The notes below the pieces were generated by a model. The model had not been told where the DNA came from. It saw nothing but the letters and a program-made list of their open reading frames with translations, and made no database searches. From Erpobdella octoculata (Eukaryota; Annelida; Clitellata; Hirudinida; Erpobdellidae): 64,000 bases of DNA. Location: positions 20,251,147-20,315,146 of the forward strand of contig OZ022238.1 of assembly GCA_963978895.1 (NCBI GenBank). The letters run 5' to 3'. Shown here in pieces: positions 1 through 11,166 of this stretch. The number at the start of each line of letters is the position of its first letter. Within the stretch, counting starts at the first letter, position 1. A program made the position numbers and the translations under genes.

Positions 1-206
1 TCCTGTTTTTCTTTTTTTCTCTCTGTGTCTGTTTTTTTCTCCCTTTTCTATTTTTTTTCTTCTTTTAGATAAGTTTTTTTCGGCTTGTTTATCATCATGA
101 TATGACGGCTTAAAGTCCATTGCAGTATCTGTTTTCGCGTGAAGTCCTCCATTATCACTCGGCCCATATTTCTAAGAAGGAGCGATGGTAATTATGGTTA
201 CATTGT
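1..206. other. T/C-rich non-coding DNA
   Basis: The first 70 bases are a pyrimidine-rich run. I see no coding signal or recognised repeat before the hAT target duplication at 207. Confidence 0.5.
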
Positions 207-597
207 GCAATTGTCAAGGTCCTGCGTTTGATGCAGGATTGTGCGCATTATGCGAAAATCGCACAATTGTGCGCAATTTTATCCGATCCGAATAGGTTCA
301 AATAAAATATTTTATTTGATGCGCACTCATTCGCAAGTGCGAACACAAACAAAAATTGTTTGAAAAAATCGCGCACCAAAACCGAATAATTGCGCACAAA
401 AAACCGATTAATTGCGCATATAAAAATATTAACTTTGGTGCAACAAAGCCCCGCAGTTTTATATATTTTCAAGTACCTCTGATTTCAAAGTTCACAAGAA
501 TTTTCTTGACTGTTTCTTGTGAATTTTACTAAATAATTTCAAATTTTCATAAAGTAGTTATTCATGTTGTTATTTAAAAAACATTCTGTTAATGATT

Positions 598-825
598 TTA
601 TTTGGATGGATGGTAAGACTGTAAATGATATTTCATAGAAGAAGCTGTAGATTTTTTGCCCATTTTGAAAAATTTATTACAAAGATTGCATTTCGCCGTG
701 TAACCATCGTTGGATTTACTTTTCTTAAAATACCTCCATAACATGTTACTTGACTTTTTATTATAATTAATTTTGCTTCCTACGCTGAAACCGCTAACAT
801 CATCCTCAGAACCAGTCGCTGACAT
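598..825 (-). CDS. BED-type zinc-finger protein fragment (hAT transposase N-terminus)
   Basis: This 75-aa ORF reads from ATG to stop. Residues 28-73 fit a BED finger: an aromatic stretch around MLWRYFKKS, then CNLC, then HLQSYH, giving the C-x2-C and H-x4-H metal ligands. BED fingers form the DNA-binding N-terminus of many hAT transposases. The reading direction fits an element whose 5' end is the right terminus at 1409. No RNase-H-like domain or hAT dimerisation domain follows, so this is either the first exon of a truncated transposase or a stand-alone DNA-binding protein of a non-autonomous element. Confidence 0.6.
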   Translation of the reverse strand: MSATGSEDDVSGFSVGSKINYNKKSSNMLWRYFKKSKSNDGYTAKCNLCNKFFKMGKKSTASSMKYHLQSYHPSK

Positions 826-1113
826 TGAGAAATTTTAAGGGAATTGAAAGAATTTCATAGCAAGCTAAAATGGACGACAGAAAAGAAAAGCGGAAAAAGA
901 TAGTAACGCCATCGTATGAGTGTTGTCGATGTCGGCAAAACAGAAACAAGAAATTCTTTTAGAAATTTTTTTATGACAAAAAGTTTCAAATAAAAATGAA
1001 TTTACGTCAGAAATTCAAAATAATAATTATTTATATTAATTTTCAAAAAAATTGTAGTTAAAAAATGCTTACTGACTCACCTTACTAAAATTTTTATAAA
1101 ATTTTCCATTCAG

Positions 1114-1209
1114 ATCAAATAATTGCAAACACTTTTTCAAATAATTGCAAACAATTTTTCAAATAATTGCAAACAATTTTTCAAATAATTGCAAACAATT
1201 GCAAACAAT
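1114..1209. repeat. 22-bp tandem repeat in hAT subterminal region
   Basis: Four near-identical copies of a unit containing CAAATAATTGCAAACA lie inside the right part of the hAT element. They are probably transposase-binding or structural repeats. Confidence 0.75.
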
Positions 1210-1417
1210 GCGAACATATGCGCAATTGTTTGCTATTTATTTGAAATTATTTGCAGTGCGCACAATTTGTGCGCATTTATTTGAAAAATGCGCATTCAAA
1301 TAAATAAAAATTTTGTGCGCTATTCGCAATTGTTCGATGGTGCGAATATTTTTTTTATTTAGTTTAATTTTTTTCGAATGCGCACAAAACAGTCAAACGC
1401 AGGTGCTTAGCAGTTGT

Positions 1418-2396
1418 CATTAGTCTATTGTTTTTCTAAAAAAGGGGAAGGGTAGTCGTAATCAGTAACTGATTTACAGGGGGCATCCACGGCATGCGCC
1501 CAGGGGCAAAACCTTAGGGAGGCAAAATGTTTATAAAACCCACAGATTCAAAAATTGTATCTTTATAATTCTTATTTTTTCTCTCAAAAATATAGTTGAT
1601 AACCGGTGGGGATCGGATATACTTTTTCAAATTTTTTCTAAACCTCCCACACTTTCCCCCCCCCCCAAAAAAAAACATGACCGGAGGAGGTAAGTTGTAA
1701 CCAGTGGTGGATTTATACATTGTGCGCCTCCGTTCCGTCCTCTCAAAGAACATTTATTTTTATTGATTTATCATTGCTTTATTTTGAAACTGTCAAACAA
1801 ATTTGTATTATTTTTCTAAACACAATGACTTAGTATACTGTTACAAGGCCATACAGCTACGAAGAAATTTCCTTGATTCAGTGAAAACAATCAAAATTAA
1901 AGAAATGACTTTTACACTGTTCGTAAATTTGCAGTAACAATGAATGCAGTTGGTAATAAAAAAAATAGCAATTTGACGATGTAGACAGCCCTTAAAAGCT
2001 CTGTAAAAGAAGCTCTTTAAATATTTACTTCGATTAAAAAAATGTTAAAAGCACAACATTTTAAAGATATTCAAGAAGGTTATCTTCATTTATTTTTTGA
2101 ACAAAATGTTAAATCATAAGACAGACAGGTTAACCCCAATTAGTGTTGTTACAATGCAGTACCATTGATATTGTTACAGCCTACAATAAATGTTTTTGAT
2201 TCAGAGAGAATCACGCTATTCATGAATAGGCAATATCAATGAATGAAGCTGCTGATGAAAAATTAGCATTTACACGATGATGTAGCAGACAAATCATAAA
2301 ATTTCTAAAGTATCACTAGTCTAAGTATCAAAACAACTCTAGCACTTTAAATATTCACATTAAACAAGTAAGATAAAAAAAAATAAATTTTTTAAA
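1418..2396. other. Non-coding DNA with decayed repeat fragments
   Basis: At 1585-1720 there is a segment with GATAACCGG followed by a T/A-rich block resembling ATACATTTTCAAAATTTTCTA. The same motif pair occurs at 36.48-36.64 kb, so this is an old interspersed repeat. A C-run at 1660-1668 lies inside it. The ORF over 1514-1753 is not convincing. Nothing else is recognised. Confidence 0.45.
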
Positions 2397-3258
2397 GAAA
2401 TGCTTTTGAGTTGAGCTGTTTATATCTCGATAATTCAGGCGCATGCTCTCCCGTTCTCGCTCACGCTTGCTCTCCCATTCCCGTTCTCGCTCGCGCTCAT
2501 TTTCTCTTTTTAATTCTTTCCTAACTTGTTTTAGCCCATAAAACATAAAATAGATTTGCTAAAACTGGCTGAAACTTGCTTGAAGCCTTCAAAAGTTGTT
2601 ACGTAAACTAAATTTGAATTTTATTACGCAAATACCGATTTGAATTTTATGACGCACCCCGACGCGTTTCATACATGAAAAAAACTTGTCACCTTAGCAA
2701 CCGAAACTATTTAACTATTAAAAAAAAATAACCAAGATTCAGTAAATAACGTATTTGGTTGAATTTTAGTTGTGAATATGTATTTATATTAAATTGTTAA
2801 TAAATAAAATATAAAATTTTATAAATTTTATGTTAACATTAAGTTCATATAATGAAAAAAATCGTAACCTTAGCAACCGAAACTATTCGGCTTAATAAAT
2901 AACCAAGATTCAGTAAATAACGTATTTGGTTGAATTTCAGTTGTAATTATTATTAATAAATAAAATAACAAAACAATTTTAATTTTTTCGTTAACATTTA
3001 TTTAAATATAAGTCCGCGGTCTGCATTTTACCCACCCACGACGCGTTTCAATATACGTTTTGTTACGCATTGTATATTCTTCGAAATAAAGCGATCCAGG
3101 CCGAATTTTTCAAAACCCTTTCTTAATGAGCACCTAAAACTAAAAGATACGTAAAAAGACACCTAAAAATATGTCCCAAATTTCATTACAATCCGTTCAG
3201 TGGTTTTTGCGATTTCGTGATGAGTCAGTCAGTGGTATTTGAGTTATATATATATAGA
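2397..3258 (-). mobile_element. Helitron-like remnant, minus strand
   Basis: The right end is a Helitron 5' terminus on the minus strand: host A, then TCTATATATATATAACTC, then a CACTGACTGACTCATCACG block and sequence of the type 'ctgaacggattgtaatgaaattt', which recurs at Helitron 5' ends in this window. At 2430-2520 lies the CTCCCGTTCTCGCTC-type minisatellite motif shared with the Helitrons at 16.2-17.1 kb and 62.1 kb. The 3' terminus (hairpin plus CTAG) was not located, so the left boundary is approximate. Confidence 0.55.
2650..3060. repeat. ~190-200 bp direct duplication inside Helitron remnant
   Basis: Two copies share CCTTAGCAACCGAAACTATT, then AACCAAGATTCAGTAAATAA and CGTATTTGGTTGAATTT, at about 2692-2770 and 2866-2936. 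Each copy is bordered by a GACGCGTTTCA motif (2662 and 3043). Confidence 0.7.
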
Positions 3259-4840
3259 TTATTCACTTTCTCTCCTCTCTCCCCTCTTTTTTTTTTACGC
3301 TCTCTAACTTAAGGTTAAATGAAAGCATTTAAAAATTGAAGAAAAGTTGAAAGCAAAATACCTTAAACAAATATAGCTTAATTAACAATTTGTCTATTCC
3401 GTATTCATTCGAAAGTTTCTTAAATTTTCAATCCTCATACTTCACATATTAAGTATTTAGAAGACTGTGGTCAATGTTTTTATATTTTATAGACTTTCTA
3501 TCATCAAAAAATATTTTGCAAAGCATTTTTAGCTGCCAAATTATTATATTATAAAAGATTTTTAAACAAGGGAACAGTAAAAAACTTCGTTTTTTTTAAT
3601 TTTTTTATATTTGAGATAGAAAGATACCAATATAATGCAAATATTTTTCATGAAGATTAAGTATATATTAATAAAAACTACATGAATGAAAAAGATATTT
3701 AGTGTAAAATTGATATCTGCAATCATGAAAAGAAAATCAGATAATCAATAATTTTAATAAAGTTGGTATAAAAACAATATTTCATTATATATAAAAAGCC
3801 TCAGATCGATAGTAATACGTGAAATGGTTAAAAGTGGAATTCAAAATTTGTTGTCTTTCCATGAAACAAAAAAACAATGACGCATTATCGCGTAGATTTT
3901 TTATCATAGCGTTCAACTAAAGAATTAAAAAAAAATTGTTTTTGTGATTGACCATCTAAAAATTAATGTTTGGTCCTCACGAGTCTATGGACCAAGTTTC
4001 ACATCGATTTAATAACGGGAAAAGGGTTTGTACTCCGACCGACCGACAGACTGACAGAAAGGCGAAATTAATATAAAGGATTAAAAAAGGAAGTTTTTTA
4101 CGGTTTTCTTGTTTTTTGTCAATTAGTGGTTCATTCTTTCCGTGCGTTTTGGATTACTCAAAATCTGCAAAAACTCACAGAAATGCATCAGAATACGTTT
4201 GAAATTTATTGAAAAACATTGGTAGACCACAGACTATAACTCATTCAGCTAGAGCTAAACACTAAACAGATCATCATTGGAGGACCCAGTGGCATAATTA
4301 CCTTACACTTACACTAGAGGCTTAGTGTACTATATATTTGGCTATATCTCAAAAAGCCTTTGTTTTATAAACTTAAAACAAATTATATGTGATGTATGAA
4401 AGAATAATAATGAGTGCAGTGCAGTGATGTGCTGTTTTATTTTAATCTTTTACGCGTTTTCTTAAAATTCAACAAAAACGTTAGGGTAATGGTAATACTC
4501 ACATTACACTATTACAATTATTGTTTGTTGTTGCATTTAAAAAAGCAATAATTTACCTTTAGCATATTTATTGGGGTTTGGTAACAAAGGTCTTCCGAGA
4601 CCATATTTATGAACCCAAACTGTGAGTTTACGAGATCTCAAAAATAAAACCAATTCAATAAAACTCACAATGTTTGATACTCATCCTTTTATTTGAGACA
4701 ACTTATTACAAAAACTTTTTAATAATCTAAAATTAAAAATAAAAGACATAGCAGAATGTGACACCTTACTTAAACGCACACTAGCAATTGCTAAATTAGT
4801 TCGACGTTTTTACTGAGGCTAAAGAGCTTACTTACATACT
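3259..4840. other. AT-rich non-coding DNA
   Basis: No credible ORF. A block at 4017-4055 with CCGACCGACCGACAGACTGACAG-type sequence resembles the short tandem motif near Helitron 5' ends and may be a further decayed copy. Confidence 0.4.
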
Positions 4841-4847
4841 CTCACCA

Positions 4848-5225
4848 TATCTCTCTCTTTTTCCTCTCTCTTTATCTCTCTCTTTATCTCTCTTTTTCTC
4901 TTTTCCTCGCTCTTTATCTCTCTCTCTCTCTTTTACAATTTTCTTATGCTATCTCTCTCTCCTACGGAACTTTGGTTGACAGTCGGCACTTCACTTATAA
5001 CGCTGAGAGTCAGTTGTTGATAGTACTTTTTCGTACTATAGGTCGATCGACGTCAGATCATTTTTTTCATGTTCTCTTCTGGTACAGACTGCAAAGTTGC
5101 AAGCTTTCTCTCTATTTCTTCGTCTATTTCTGCTTCACTTCGTGTGTCTCTCTCTCTGTTTGTCTCTGTCTTCTCTCTCTCTCTCTCTCTCTTTCATTTA
5201 CTCTCACTGTTCTCTCATTGTTTCT
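4848..5225. repeat. (TC)n-rich low-complexity tract
   Basis: CTCTCTCT and CTCTTT runs dominate 4848-4960 and 5100-5225. The overlapping Ser/Leu/Phe-rich ORFs here are products of this simple sequence. Confidence 0.85.
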
Positions 5226-5279
5226 TTTATCTCTCATTGAGCTTTTTTATAAGAGTGGTAAGATATTTCTTGAGTAAGT

Positions 5280-7090
5280 AAGATGTTTGTTTTCTTATAA
5301 TCACCTGCTTAAACTCCCAAATATTTATAAGTCGATATCTTTTTGTCTGCCATTATGATATAACTTATCAAGCTCTTGACGACGGACACACCTGATACAG
5401 GTAAGACGATACCCTATTTTCTGATTGTTCCCGATATTATCTTTTTATCGACGTTTGTATTATCAAACTCGTTGGCATGTGCGCTGTCTTAATATCAGAC
5501 AAAAAGACCGGAAGCAACAACTTAATGAGAAGAGTTAAAATTCAAAGCAAAAGACATCATTTCTTCAAAATGGCCTATCTAATAAAACTTTCGAGATAAG
5601 AAAAATTTTAAAAAGTACCTTTGATGACTGATGACAAAGACACCGTTGTAAATTAAACTTTTTTTATCACCGTCGATAAGTAGAATCTGAGAAATACATC
5701 AGAATATTAACTTGTTTAAAACTCTCAGTGTATAAGGATGGGTGTACAATAGGGTACAATCTACAATAATAATTCGTTAGTTTTTCAAGTTTCTTACGAC
5801 TAACTATAAGCACATAGTTGTTTAAAACTACTCCAAAATGTCAATTTATAAAACAACATAATATAACCCACGTGTGTAGTAGGATGCTACTAAAGATTTC
5901 AAATTTATTTCTAACATTCTGTCATGATTGCGTAATCTCTTGTATTCTACGAGCGTTTTTTCCGCGGTCATCTAATTCAGTTGGATTTTTGTCTAAACGT
6001 AGAATGGGGCGGTAAAAAGAGGGAAATAAATCATCATAGTCATTTTTGAGAGAGGCGTGGCCTAAAAATAAACATATATCAAGGCCGTAGATTGTTTTAA
6101 ATCTTTATAATAGCTTCACCTTGAGGCCCATTAACATGGACTTACGCCACCTTAAATATTGTCCAACATTCATTCATTCATTCATTCATTCACTGCCGGT
6201 CTTGTTTGCTTGCTTACATGCTTGATTGTGCAAACTTGTGCACAAATCCCGAGCTGAAACTTGGAATATAGACTCGCTTCTCATGACAATGCATTTTATT
6301 GAATTTGATTAAAATCTTTAAAAAAGGTTTTTCAATTAAAAAAATTGTTTATTTATGTTTTAGGAAACTTAACCAAAATATAAAGAATATCTAAAACCTA
6401 GTTTTTTTCAGTTCTGTTATTTTCTGTCATAATCAACTATTCTTAATAAAATGAAGAATCAAACGTAGAGATCAGCTCTTTATACAGGCCTATTCCTCAT
6501 TTTATACTTCACCAAAACGGCTCTTACACATTTGCCCGAATTTGTGAATACGGCACGAATTGGGATAGGCAGTCGGACAAATGGCGTCGTAAATCGGGCA
6601 AATAGCCTCTAGAAGCCGGTCACAGTAACGTTGACATCGAGCGTGTGTGTAGTTTATTAGCGTCTGTATCTGTCTAAGAGAATTTAGACGGTATTTATGC
6701 TTGAGTGTTTTGTGACGTGTTTATGTGGCGCGAAACGAGTGTCCGTGTGTTCGCTTTGGTGCTGAAAGGCCGCCGAAAACACAAGGCTTTTGTGGGCACA
6801 AAGCTCGATTCACTCCAGTCCACCAACTACTAAGCTGCAAAAAGGCCGACAAGGCCGGTAAATCAACCTCTCGTTTAGTTATCAATTTAAGTTTTAGTTT
6901 AGTTTCTAATGTTATTTTTATTTTTCCTTTTTGTCGTTAGAGTAATTAGAATTATTTATTTGATTTGTTTATGAATAATTCTAGTTACCCCAGTTCTGAT
7001 TAATAAACGTCCTAGTGTGCATAAATAATAATATGAGATTTTGAATCTCATTTCAGGCACCATTAAAGATAATTTGTGAAATAAGTCATG
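5280..7090. other. Non-coding DNA, no gene recognised
   Basis: It contains a short (ATTC)n run at about 6171-6192. A stretch at 6620-7010 is more GC-rich than its surroundings, holds a 71-aa ORF of no recognisable family, and ends near an AATAAA at about 7002. That pattern could be an LTR or SINE fragment, but I cannot show termini. Confidence 0.35.
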
Positions 7091-7279
7091 TCATGTAAAG
7101 GTATTTCAAAACATTTCTAAGATTTTATATTTACTACTTCTTTCACCTGTTATGGTTATACTAGAGATAGCCCGTCAAAAATAACGAATTTTTTAAATCT
7201 CATTATATATTATTTTTCGATTGCAGCAAAGACTTTTTGATCCATATACGATTGCCGATATCGTAAATTTGGTGTCAAA

Positions 7280-7429
7280 ATGGGATTTAAAAAAATGGTT
7301 TTGAAAGCATTAGATGAGCTCTTGAAGTGTGAGCTGAGAGATGAACTAGAGAAACGAAACCTAAGTGATAAGGATGAAAAGGACGAACTTAGGAAACGCC
7401 TCATAAAAAATGTAAATGTAAATGTTTGA
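7280..7429 (+). pseudogene. SAP-domain Gag N-terminus (first copy)
   Basis: An ATG-initiated 49-residue frame encodes a helix-turn-helix of SAP type: LLKCELRDELEKRNLSDK then a basic KDELRKRL segment. SAP domains bind AT-rich DNA. The frame begins just after the putative primer-binding site, where Gag is expected, and is cut short by the SINE inserted at about 7430-7592. A second SAP half-motif (DELEKRNLSDKGKKNELRKR) occurs at about 7705-7770 followed by VNEGYVPEDDEYKFDIEE, and a similar acidic stretch already occurs at 7610-7685, so part of this Gag region is duplicated. Assignment to Gag is inferred from position. Confidence 0.5.
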
Positions 7430-7592
7430 CAATTTATAGAGCGCCTTTTCCGGGTTGTTCAAAGGCGCTGTTTTTTTACATACCCCACGGAGAGAACGAT
7501 TTTACCCGCTAAATTTTCCGTTGACATGGGCTACTGGGCATTGAGTGGGAGTCTCACATTCAAGGCTTACACTCTACCAACTCAGCTAACCT
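7430..7592 (-). mobile_element. tRNA-derived SINE
   Basis: On the minus strand the sequence starts GGTTAGCTGAGTTGGTAGAG, an RNA polymerase III A-box like that of tRNAs, followed by a degenerate B-box-like TGTGAGACTCCCACTC. The 3' part ends with an AAAAGGCGCTCTATAAAT-type motif, similar to LINE tails (compare AATTTGTATAGCGCC at 58.42 kb). It interrupts the SAP-domain frame. Confidence 0.6.
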
Positions 7593-7689
7593 AGCATGTA
7601 GTGGTGTTGGTGAATGAAGGTATAGACCTGAAGAGGATGAATATAAATTTGATATTGACGAAGAAGCTCTGGAAAACCGGAGAAAGCTG

Positions 7690-7938
7690 AAAATAAAATT
7701 ATTAAAGATGAACTGGAGAAACGAAATTTAAGTGATAAGGGTAAGAAGAACGAACTTAGAAAACGTTTCCTAGCGGTGTTGGTGAATGAAGGCTATGTAC
7801 CTGAAGATGATGAGTATAAATTTGATATTGAAGAAAAAGCTCTGGAAAACCGGAGAAAGGGAAATGAAATTGTGATAAAAAAATCGTCGGATCCGTCAGA
7901 GAAGTTTCGGAGGCGCCTGGTTGCAGAGAACTCCTAGC
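7690..7938 (+). pseudogene. SAP-domain Gag, second copy
   Basis: The plus strand here encodes DELEKRNLSDKGKKNELRKR and an acidic VPEDDEYKFDIEEKALENRR segment, ending with RRLVAENS before a stop near 7936. It repeats the motif at 7280-7429 and the acidic motif at 7615-7680. No complete domain set is left. Confidence 0.45.
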
Positions 7939-8156
7939 GTATTTGGAGAGCCGGAATTTCGCATAGGGGTCATAGAAGTCCGCCAAGTTTTTTGTGAGTA
8001 GGCCGTAAGGGAGTTGTGTCGATATGATGTTAGTTCTGCTGATAGGTTGTTGCGCGTCGAAAACAGGGTTCAGATGTGGAGTTGTAGTGGAAGCATTTTG
8101 CCTGACGTGGTTGTCATGGGCACATAAAAAAATTTGGGCTTAATGGAAATGTTGAG

Positions 8157-8483
8157 ATGCTGTCGCGAGGATTCAAAGGCCAGATGTATGATGACCTCAG
8201 AGCGTTTTATGAGGCATTTCGGGTGACAATGAGGTTTATGGAGGAACTTGTGAACATCGCTTGCTGTGATCAGCAATCAAGTGAGAAAACAACTGGAGCA
8301 GACAATTTGGCGTGGTTTTCCAATCTACAACACCAAATTGAAAAATCACATAGACTCCAGAGGGACTGGAAAAAACTGATTCCGAATGTAGAAAGAATTG
8401 ACCATGTCGTTCGAAGACTGCGGTCAAAGCCGCGAGTGAAAATGAAGGCTTACTGTATTCCTCACCCTGTCGAGTATTTCTGA
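8157..8483 (+). CDS. Hypothetical protein in decayed LTR element
   Basis: A 108-aa ORF, open a few codons further upstream (KFGLNGNVEMLSRG). It is rich in aromatic and charged residues (FYEAFRVTMRFMEEL, LQRDWKKLIPNVERI) and looks alpha-helical. Its position between the SAP-domain sequence and the putative 3' LTR suggests the C-terminal part of Gag or a Gag-derived remnant. I do not recognise a named family. Confidence 0.4.
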   Translation: MLSRGFKGQMYDDLRAFYEAFRVTMRFMEELVNIACCDQQSSEKTTGADNLAWFSNLQHQIEKSHRLQRDWKKLIPNVERIDHVVRRLRSKPRVKMKAYCIPHPVEYF

Positions 8484-8696
8484 GGTGAAAAAGCTGTTCG
8501 GGACTAACAAGATTAAGGAGGGGTAGTGATATATTTTTATCAATGATTAGTTTGTCGATTACCCGCGGGTCGACCTGACGAAATAAAGAAGTTATTTTAA
8601 AGGAGAAAAAAACATATATAACGGTTTTATTTTATTATTTTTCAATAAATTACAAAAATATTCTAAAAACCTTGTATATACGATTGGCGATATCAT

Positions 8697-10080
8697 AACA
8701 GTATGTTGATATGTCTAGCCTAGCAATGCTGTTTAATTTGTAAACCATTATGCAGTAATTAATTTTCTTTCTGCAGTTTTAGTCTGTTTTCAGTGTTGTG
8801 GTTAGTTAGTCTTTCTTGTAACCAAATGTAAGACAACTTTACAAAATGTTTCAGCTGTTATCTTCCATACCTCAAACAATTTGGAGACAATAACCAAAAT
8901 AATCAAGCTTTTCAAAATTGCGTTTATTTGTATTTTCTGAAAATGCGTTAATCCAAATTTTTAAAAGCTGTACATTTACATCTTTGTGAAAATTCGATTG
9001 ATTAGCAGTCTGTTTAAGAAAGGTTCTACGATCTGTTTATTTGTTATAAACAACTAAAGTATGAGTTAGTTGTGGATTATTTCGAAATAATATAATTTTC
9101 GAAATAATATAATTTATCTTATGTCGAAGTACAATAGCAGTAAAGAAATTATACGAGATTATACGAGATTAATGTAAATCTACGTTCAATTGACTAAGCG
9201 AAACACACACCGCTTCCTTCGAGTTTCCGTTTCGATCGAATTTTTACAAAGGAATGCTAGCAGAGGCGTCATTTGCGGGGCCAGGAGACAATTGCCCCCC
9301 CAAGACTTTTTCAAAAGGGTTTTTATTTAAAAAAAAAACCATTACATATTTGGAGAAGTATTCAAAAATGTAGCTACGACTAACTCCCTCTCCCGGTCAA
9401 CAGCTTTTTAATACGAAATTGTGTATAAGGATATTTGGAGCCGAGGGGCGCCAGGCGTTATTAAATAGAAAGTATTCTTTGTAAAATTTTATTTTACTGA
9501 ATTTTATTTAAAAACATTATAGTACTTGTAAAGAAGTTTATTTGCGTTATGCATATTTCAATTTTAAACGCGAAACGTACAAAAACATTCGTACCCACAA
9601 TGCAATGATCAAAGTCTGGTGACTGGAGTGATGTATGGGCGGGCTCGGGACAGAAATTCTGTAAATTTATGAACAATGTGAAATTAATTTCGTAACTTTT
9701 ATCGTATATAACTACCAATTTTCTCTAAATCAATAAAAGCGCTGCTTACTTCGGTATCATCAAAAAGTTTAGGTCAAAAAATTTCAATATGTACACTTAA
9801 ATATTAATTTTAACTTTAAGTACATTAGTTTATAAGAGTTGGTATAAAAAATATTTATATATATATATTTTTTCATTTTTTAGTGTTTAAAATTTTTTTA
9901 TACACTAACATTTAAACAAAATGTTTTTTAATTTTTTTATCTAAAACGGATTAATGTATTTAATGTCACCCATCGAAGTACTAACCAAACTCGACGTTGC
10001 TTAGGGCGTTTTTAAATGCTTTTATTCAACTTCACTCGTCTCTCTGTTTGTTTGTTTGTCTGTGGTGATCAAATCTTAGA
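8697..10080. other. Non-coding DNA with one decayed hAT-like end
   Basis: At 9258-9310 a CAGAGGCGTCATTTGCGGGG block followed by a C-run resembles the left end of the repeat at 12205. An ORF at 9494-9718 has no recognisable features. Confidence 0.4.
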
Positions 10081-10507
10081 AACAAAAATTCACCCATTTT
10101 TCGACCATCTAGAACTCTAAAACTTTCAGGAAAGCTTTATTCTGGATAGCAATACAATAATTGAATGTTTCCGACATGAAAGAAGAAACTGGAAAACAAA
10201 CTTTTTTTAAAACAACGTATATCTCGAAAACCAAAAATGAGGAGATTTTGAAATTTGGTATATGGATTCTTCTTGAAATATAAAAAGATACGTGTTTCAC
10301 TATTTTTTGAAACTTTGGTTTCCCGGACCTCACATGTGGGTTGGAAAATTGGGTTATTTGGTTTTTAAAGTAGCTGCTACTCAAAAACTGTGAATGCTAC
10401 AGGGTAAAAATTAGTATTTAGTTTCTACTCGAAAAATAAAGATATACGTGTTTTATCATTTTTTAAAAATTTGGTTTCCAGGACCTCAAATGTTGGGTGG
10501 AAAATAA

Positions 10508-11166
10508 GGTTATTTAAGTTTAAGTTTAAGTTTAAGTTTATTTGGATTTCAAACGCCCTTTTGTGTAACACCTCAGGGCTCCTTTTACAATAAAAACAAC
10601 AAAACAAAACAAAAAAAAATAATGCAAAAAATAATATAAAACACAAAAATCAGCATGTCAGGAAAAATGAAATATTTTCTCTCTGATCATCAATTTGGAT
10701 AGGATTTCGCAAACAGAAATGTCTTTAGCTCGGCCTTGAATAAACTCAATGTAGTGGCTTCTCGGATGCTGGCAGGCAACATGTTCTCTGTTGCCGGTCC
10801 TGCTATACTGAAGGCTCGACTGCCGTAAGTTTTTGTTCGAGTTATGGGAACAACTAGATCACCACGAATAGCAGATCTGTGACGAGATAAGTAAAAATTG
10901 TTATCAGACACAGTAACACACAGCTCTTGCAAATATGAGGGGGCTTCGCCATGGAGCGCCTTGTAGACTAAAGTCCCAATTTTGAAAGTAATTCGCTCAG
11001 AGATACGCAGCCACCGGAGTTCAGTTTTCATTATTGCAGTCACATGATCATGTTTTTTTAGTCCACCAAAAAGACGAGCAGCTGCATTTTGAATACGTTG
11101 AATCTTTCCAACAGCACTAAGAGGTAAGCCTGTAAATAGAGAGTTGCAGTAGTCAAGTCTAATTAA
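10508..11166 (-). mobile_element. 5'-truncated CR1/L2-like LINE inserted in Helitron
   Basis: On the minus strand the sequence ends with a short tandem tail, AAACTTAAACTTAAACTTAAA, typical of CR1/L2-type LINEs that end in microsatellites rather than poly(A). Upstream lies the C-terminal end of the polymerase ORF. It interrupts the Helitron ~150-bp repeats. Confidence 0.7.
10690..11043 (-). pseudogene. LINE ORF2 C-terminal fragment
   Basis: 117 aa beginning within the region after the reverse transcriptase: LRWLRISERITFKIGTLVYK then ALHGEAPSYLQEL, and near the end SRAFSIAGPATENMLPASIR with a final FKAELKTFLF. This is the conserved tail of CR1/L2/Rex-type ORF2 proteins. Catalytic RT motifs are absent because the copy is 5'-truncated. 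Confidence 0.75.

Larger units (their letters stand above)
207..1417 (-). mobile_element. Small hAT-like element with terminal inverted repeats and BED-finger ORF
   Basis: The element runs from 215 to 1409. The left end begins CAAGGTCCTGCGTTTGA and the complement of the right end begins TAAGCACCTGCGTTTGA; similarity continues through a shared TGCGCATT block about 25 bases in. It is flanked by GCAATTGT (207-214) and GCAGTTGT (1410-1417), an 8-bp duplication with one mismatch, the length expected of hAT elements. Both subterminal regions are crowded with TGCGCA and CAATTGTGCGC motifs, and a 22-bp unit containing CAAATAATTGCAAACA is repeated four times at about 1114-1209. Such subterminal motifs are typical transposase-binding regions. 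The only ORF is a BED finger, so the catalytic part appears deleted. Confidence 0.72.
7100..8696 (+). mobile_element. Decayed LTR retrotransposon with SAP-domain Gag
   Basis: Two stretches end alike: CATATACGATTGCCGATATC near 7243-7262 and GTATATACGATTGGCGATATC near 8674-8694. I read these as the 3' ends of a 5' and a 3' LTR. Directly after the first is TTGGTGTCAAAATGGGA, resembling a tRNA primer-binding site. Before the second LTR a purine run, AAGGAGGGGTAG, precedes TGATATATTT (about 8528). Between them lies SAP-domain coding sequence and a second ORF; no protease, reverse transcriptase or integrase remains. The left LTR start is not defined and the LTRs are strongly diverged, so the element is old. 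Confidence 0.5.

Noticed and set aside
7430..7592. Functional tRNA gene on the minus strand
   Set aside because: Only an A-box and a degenerate B-box are present; the cloverleaf cannot be completed and a LINE-like tail follows, so it is a SINE.
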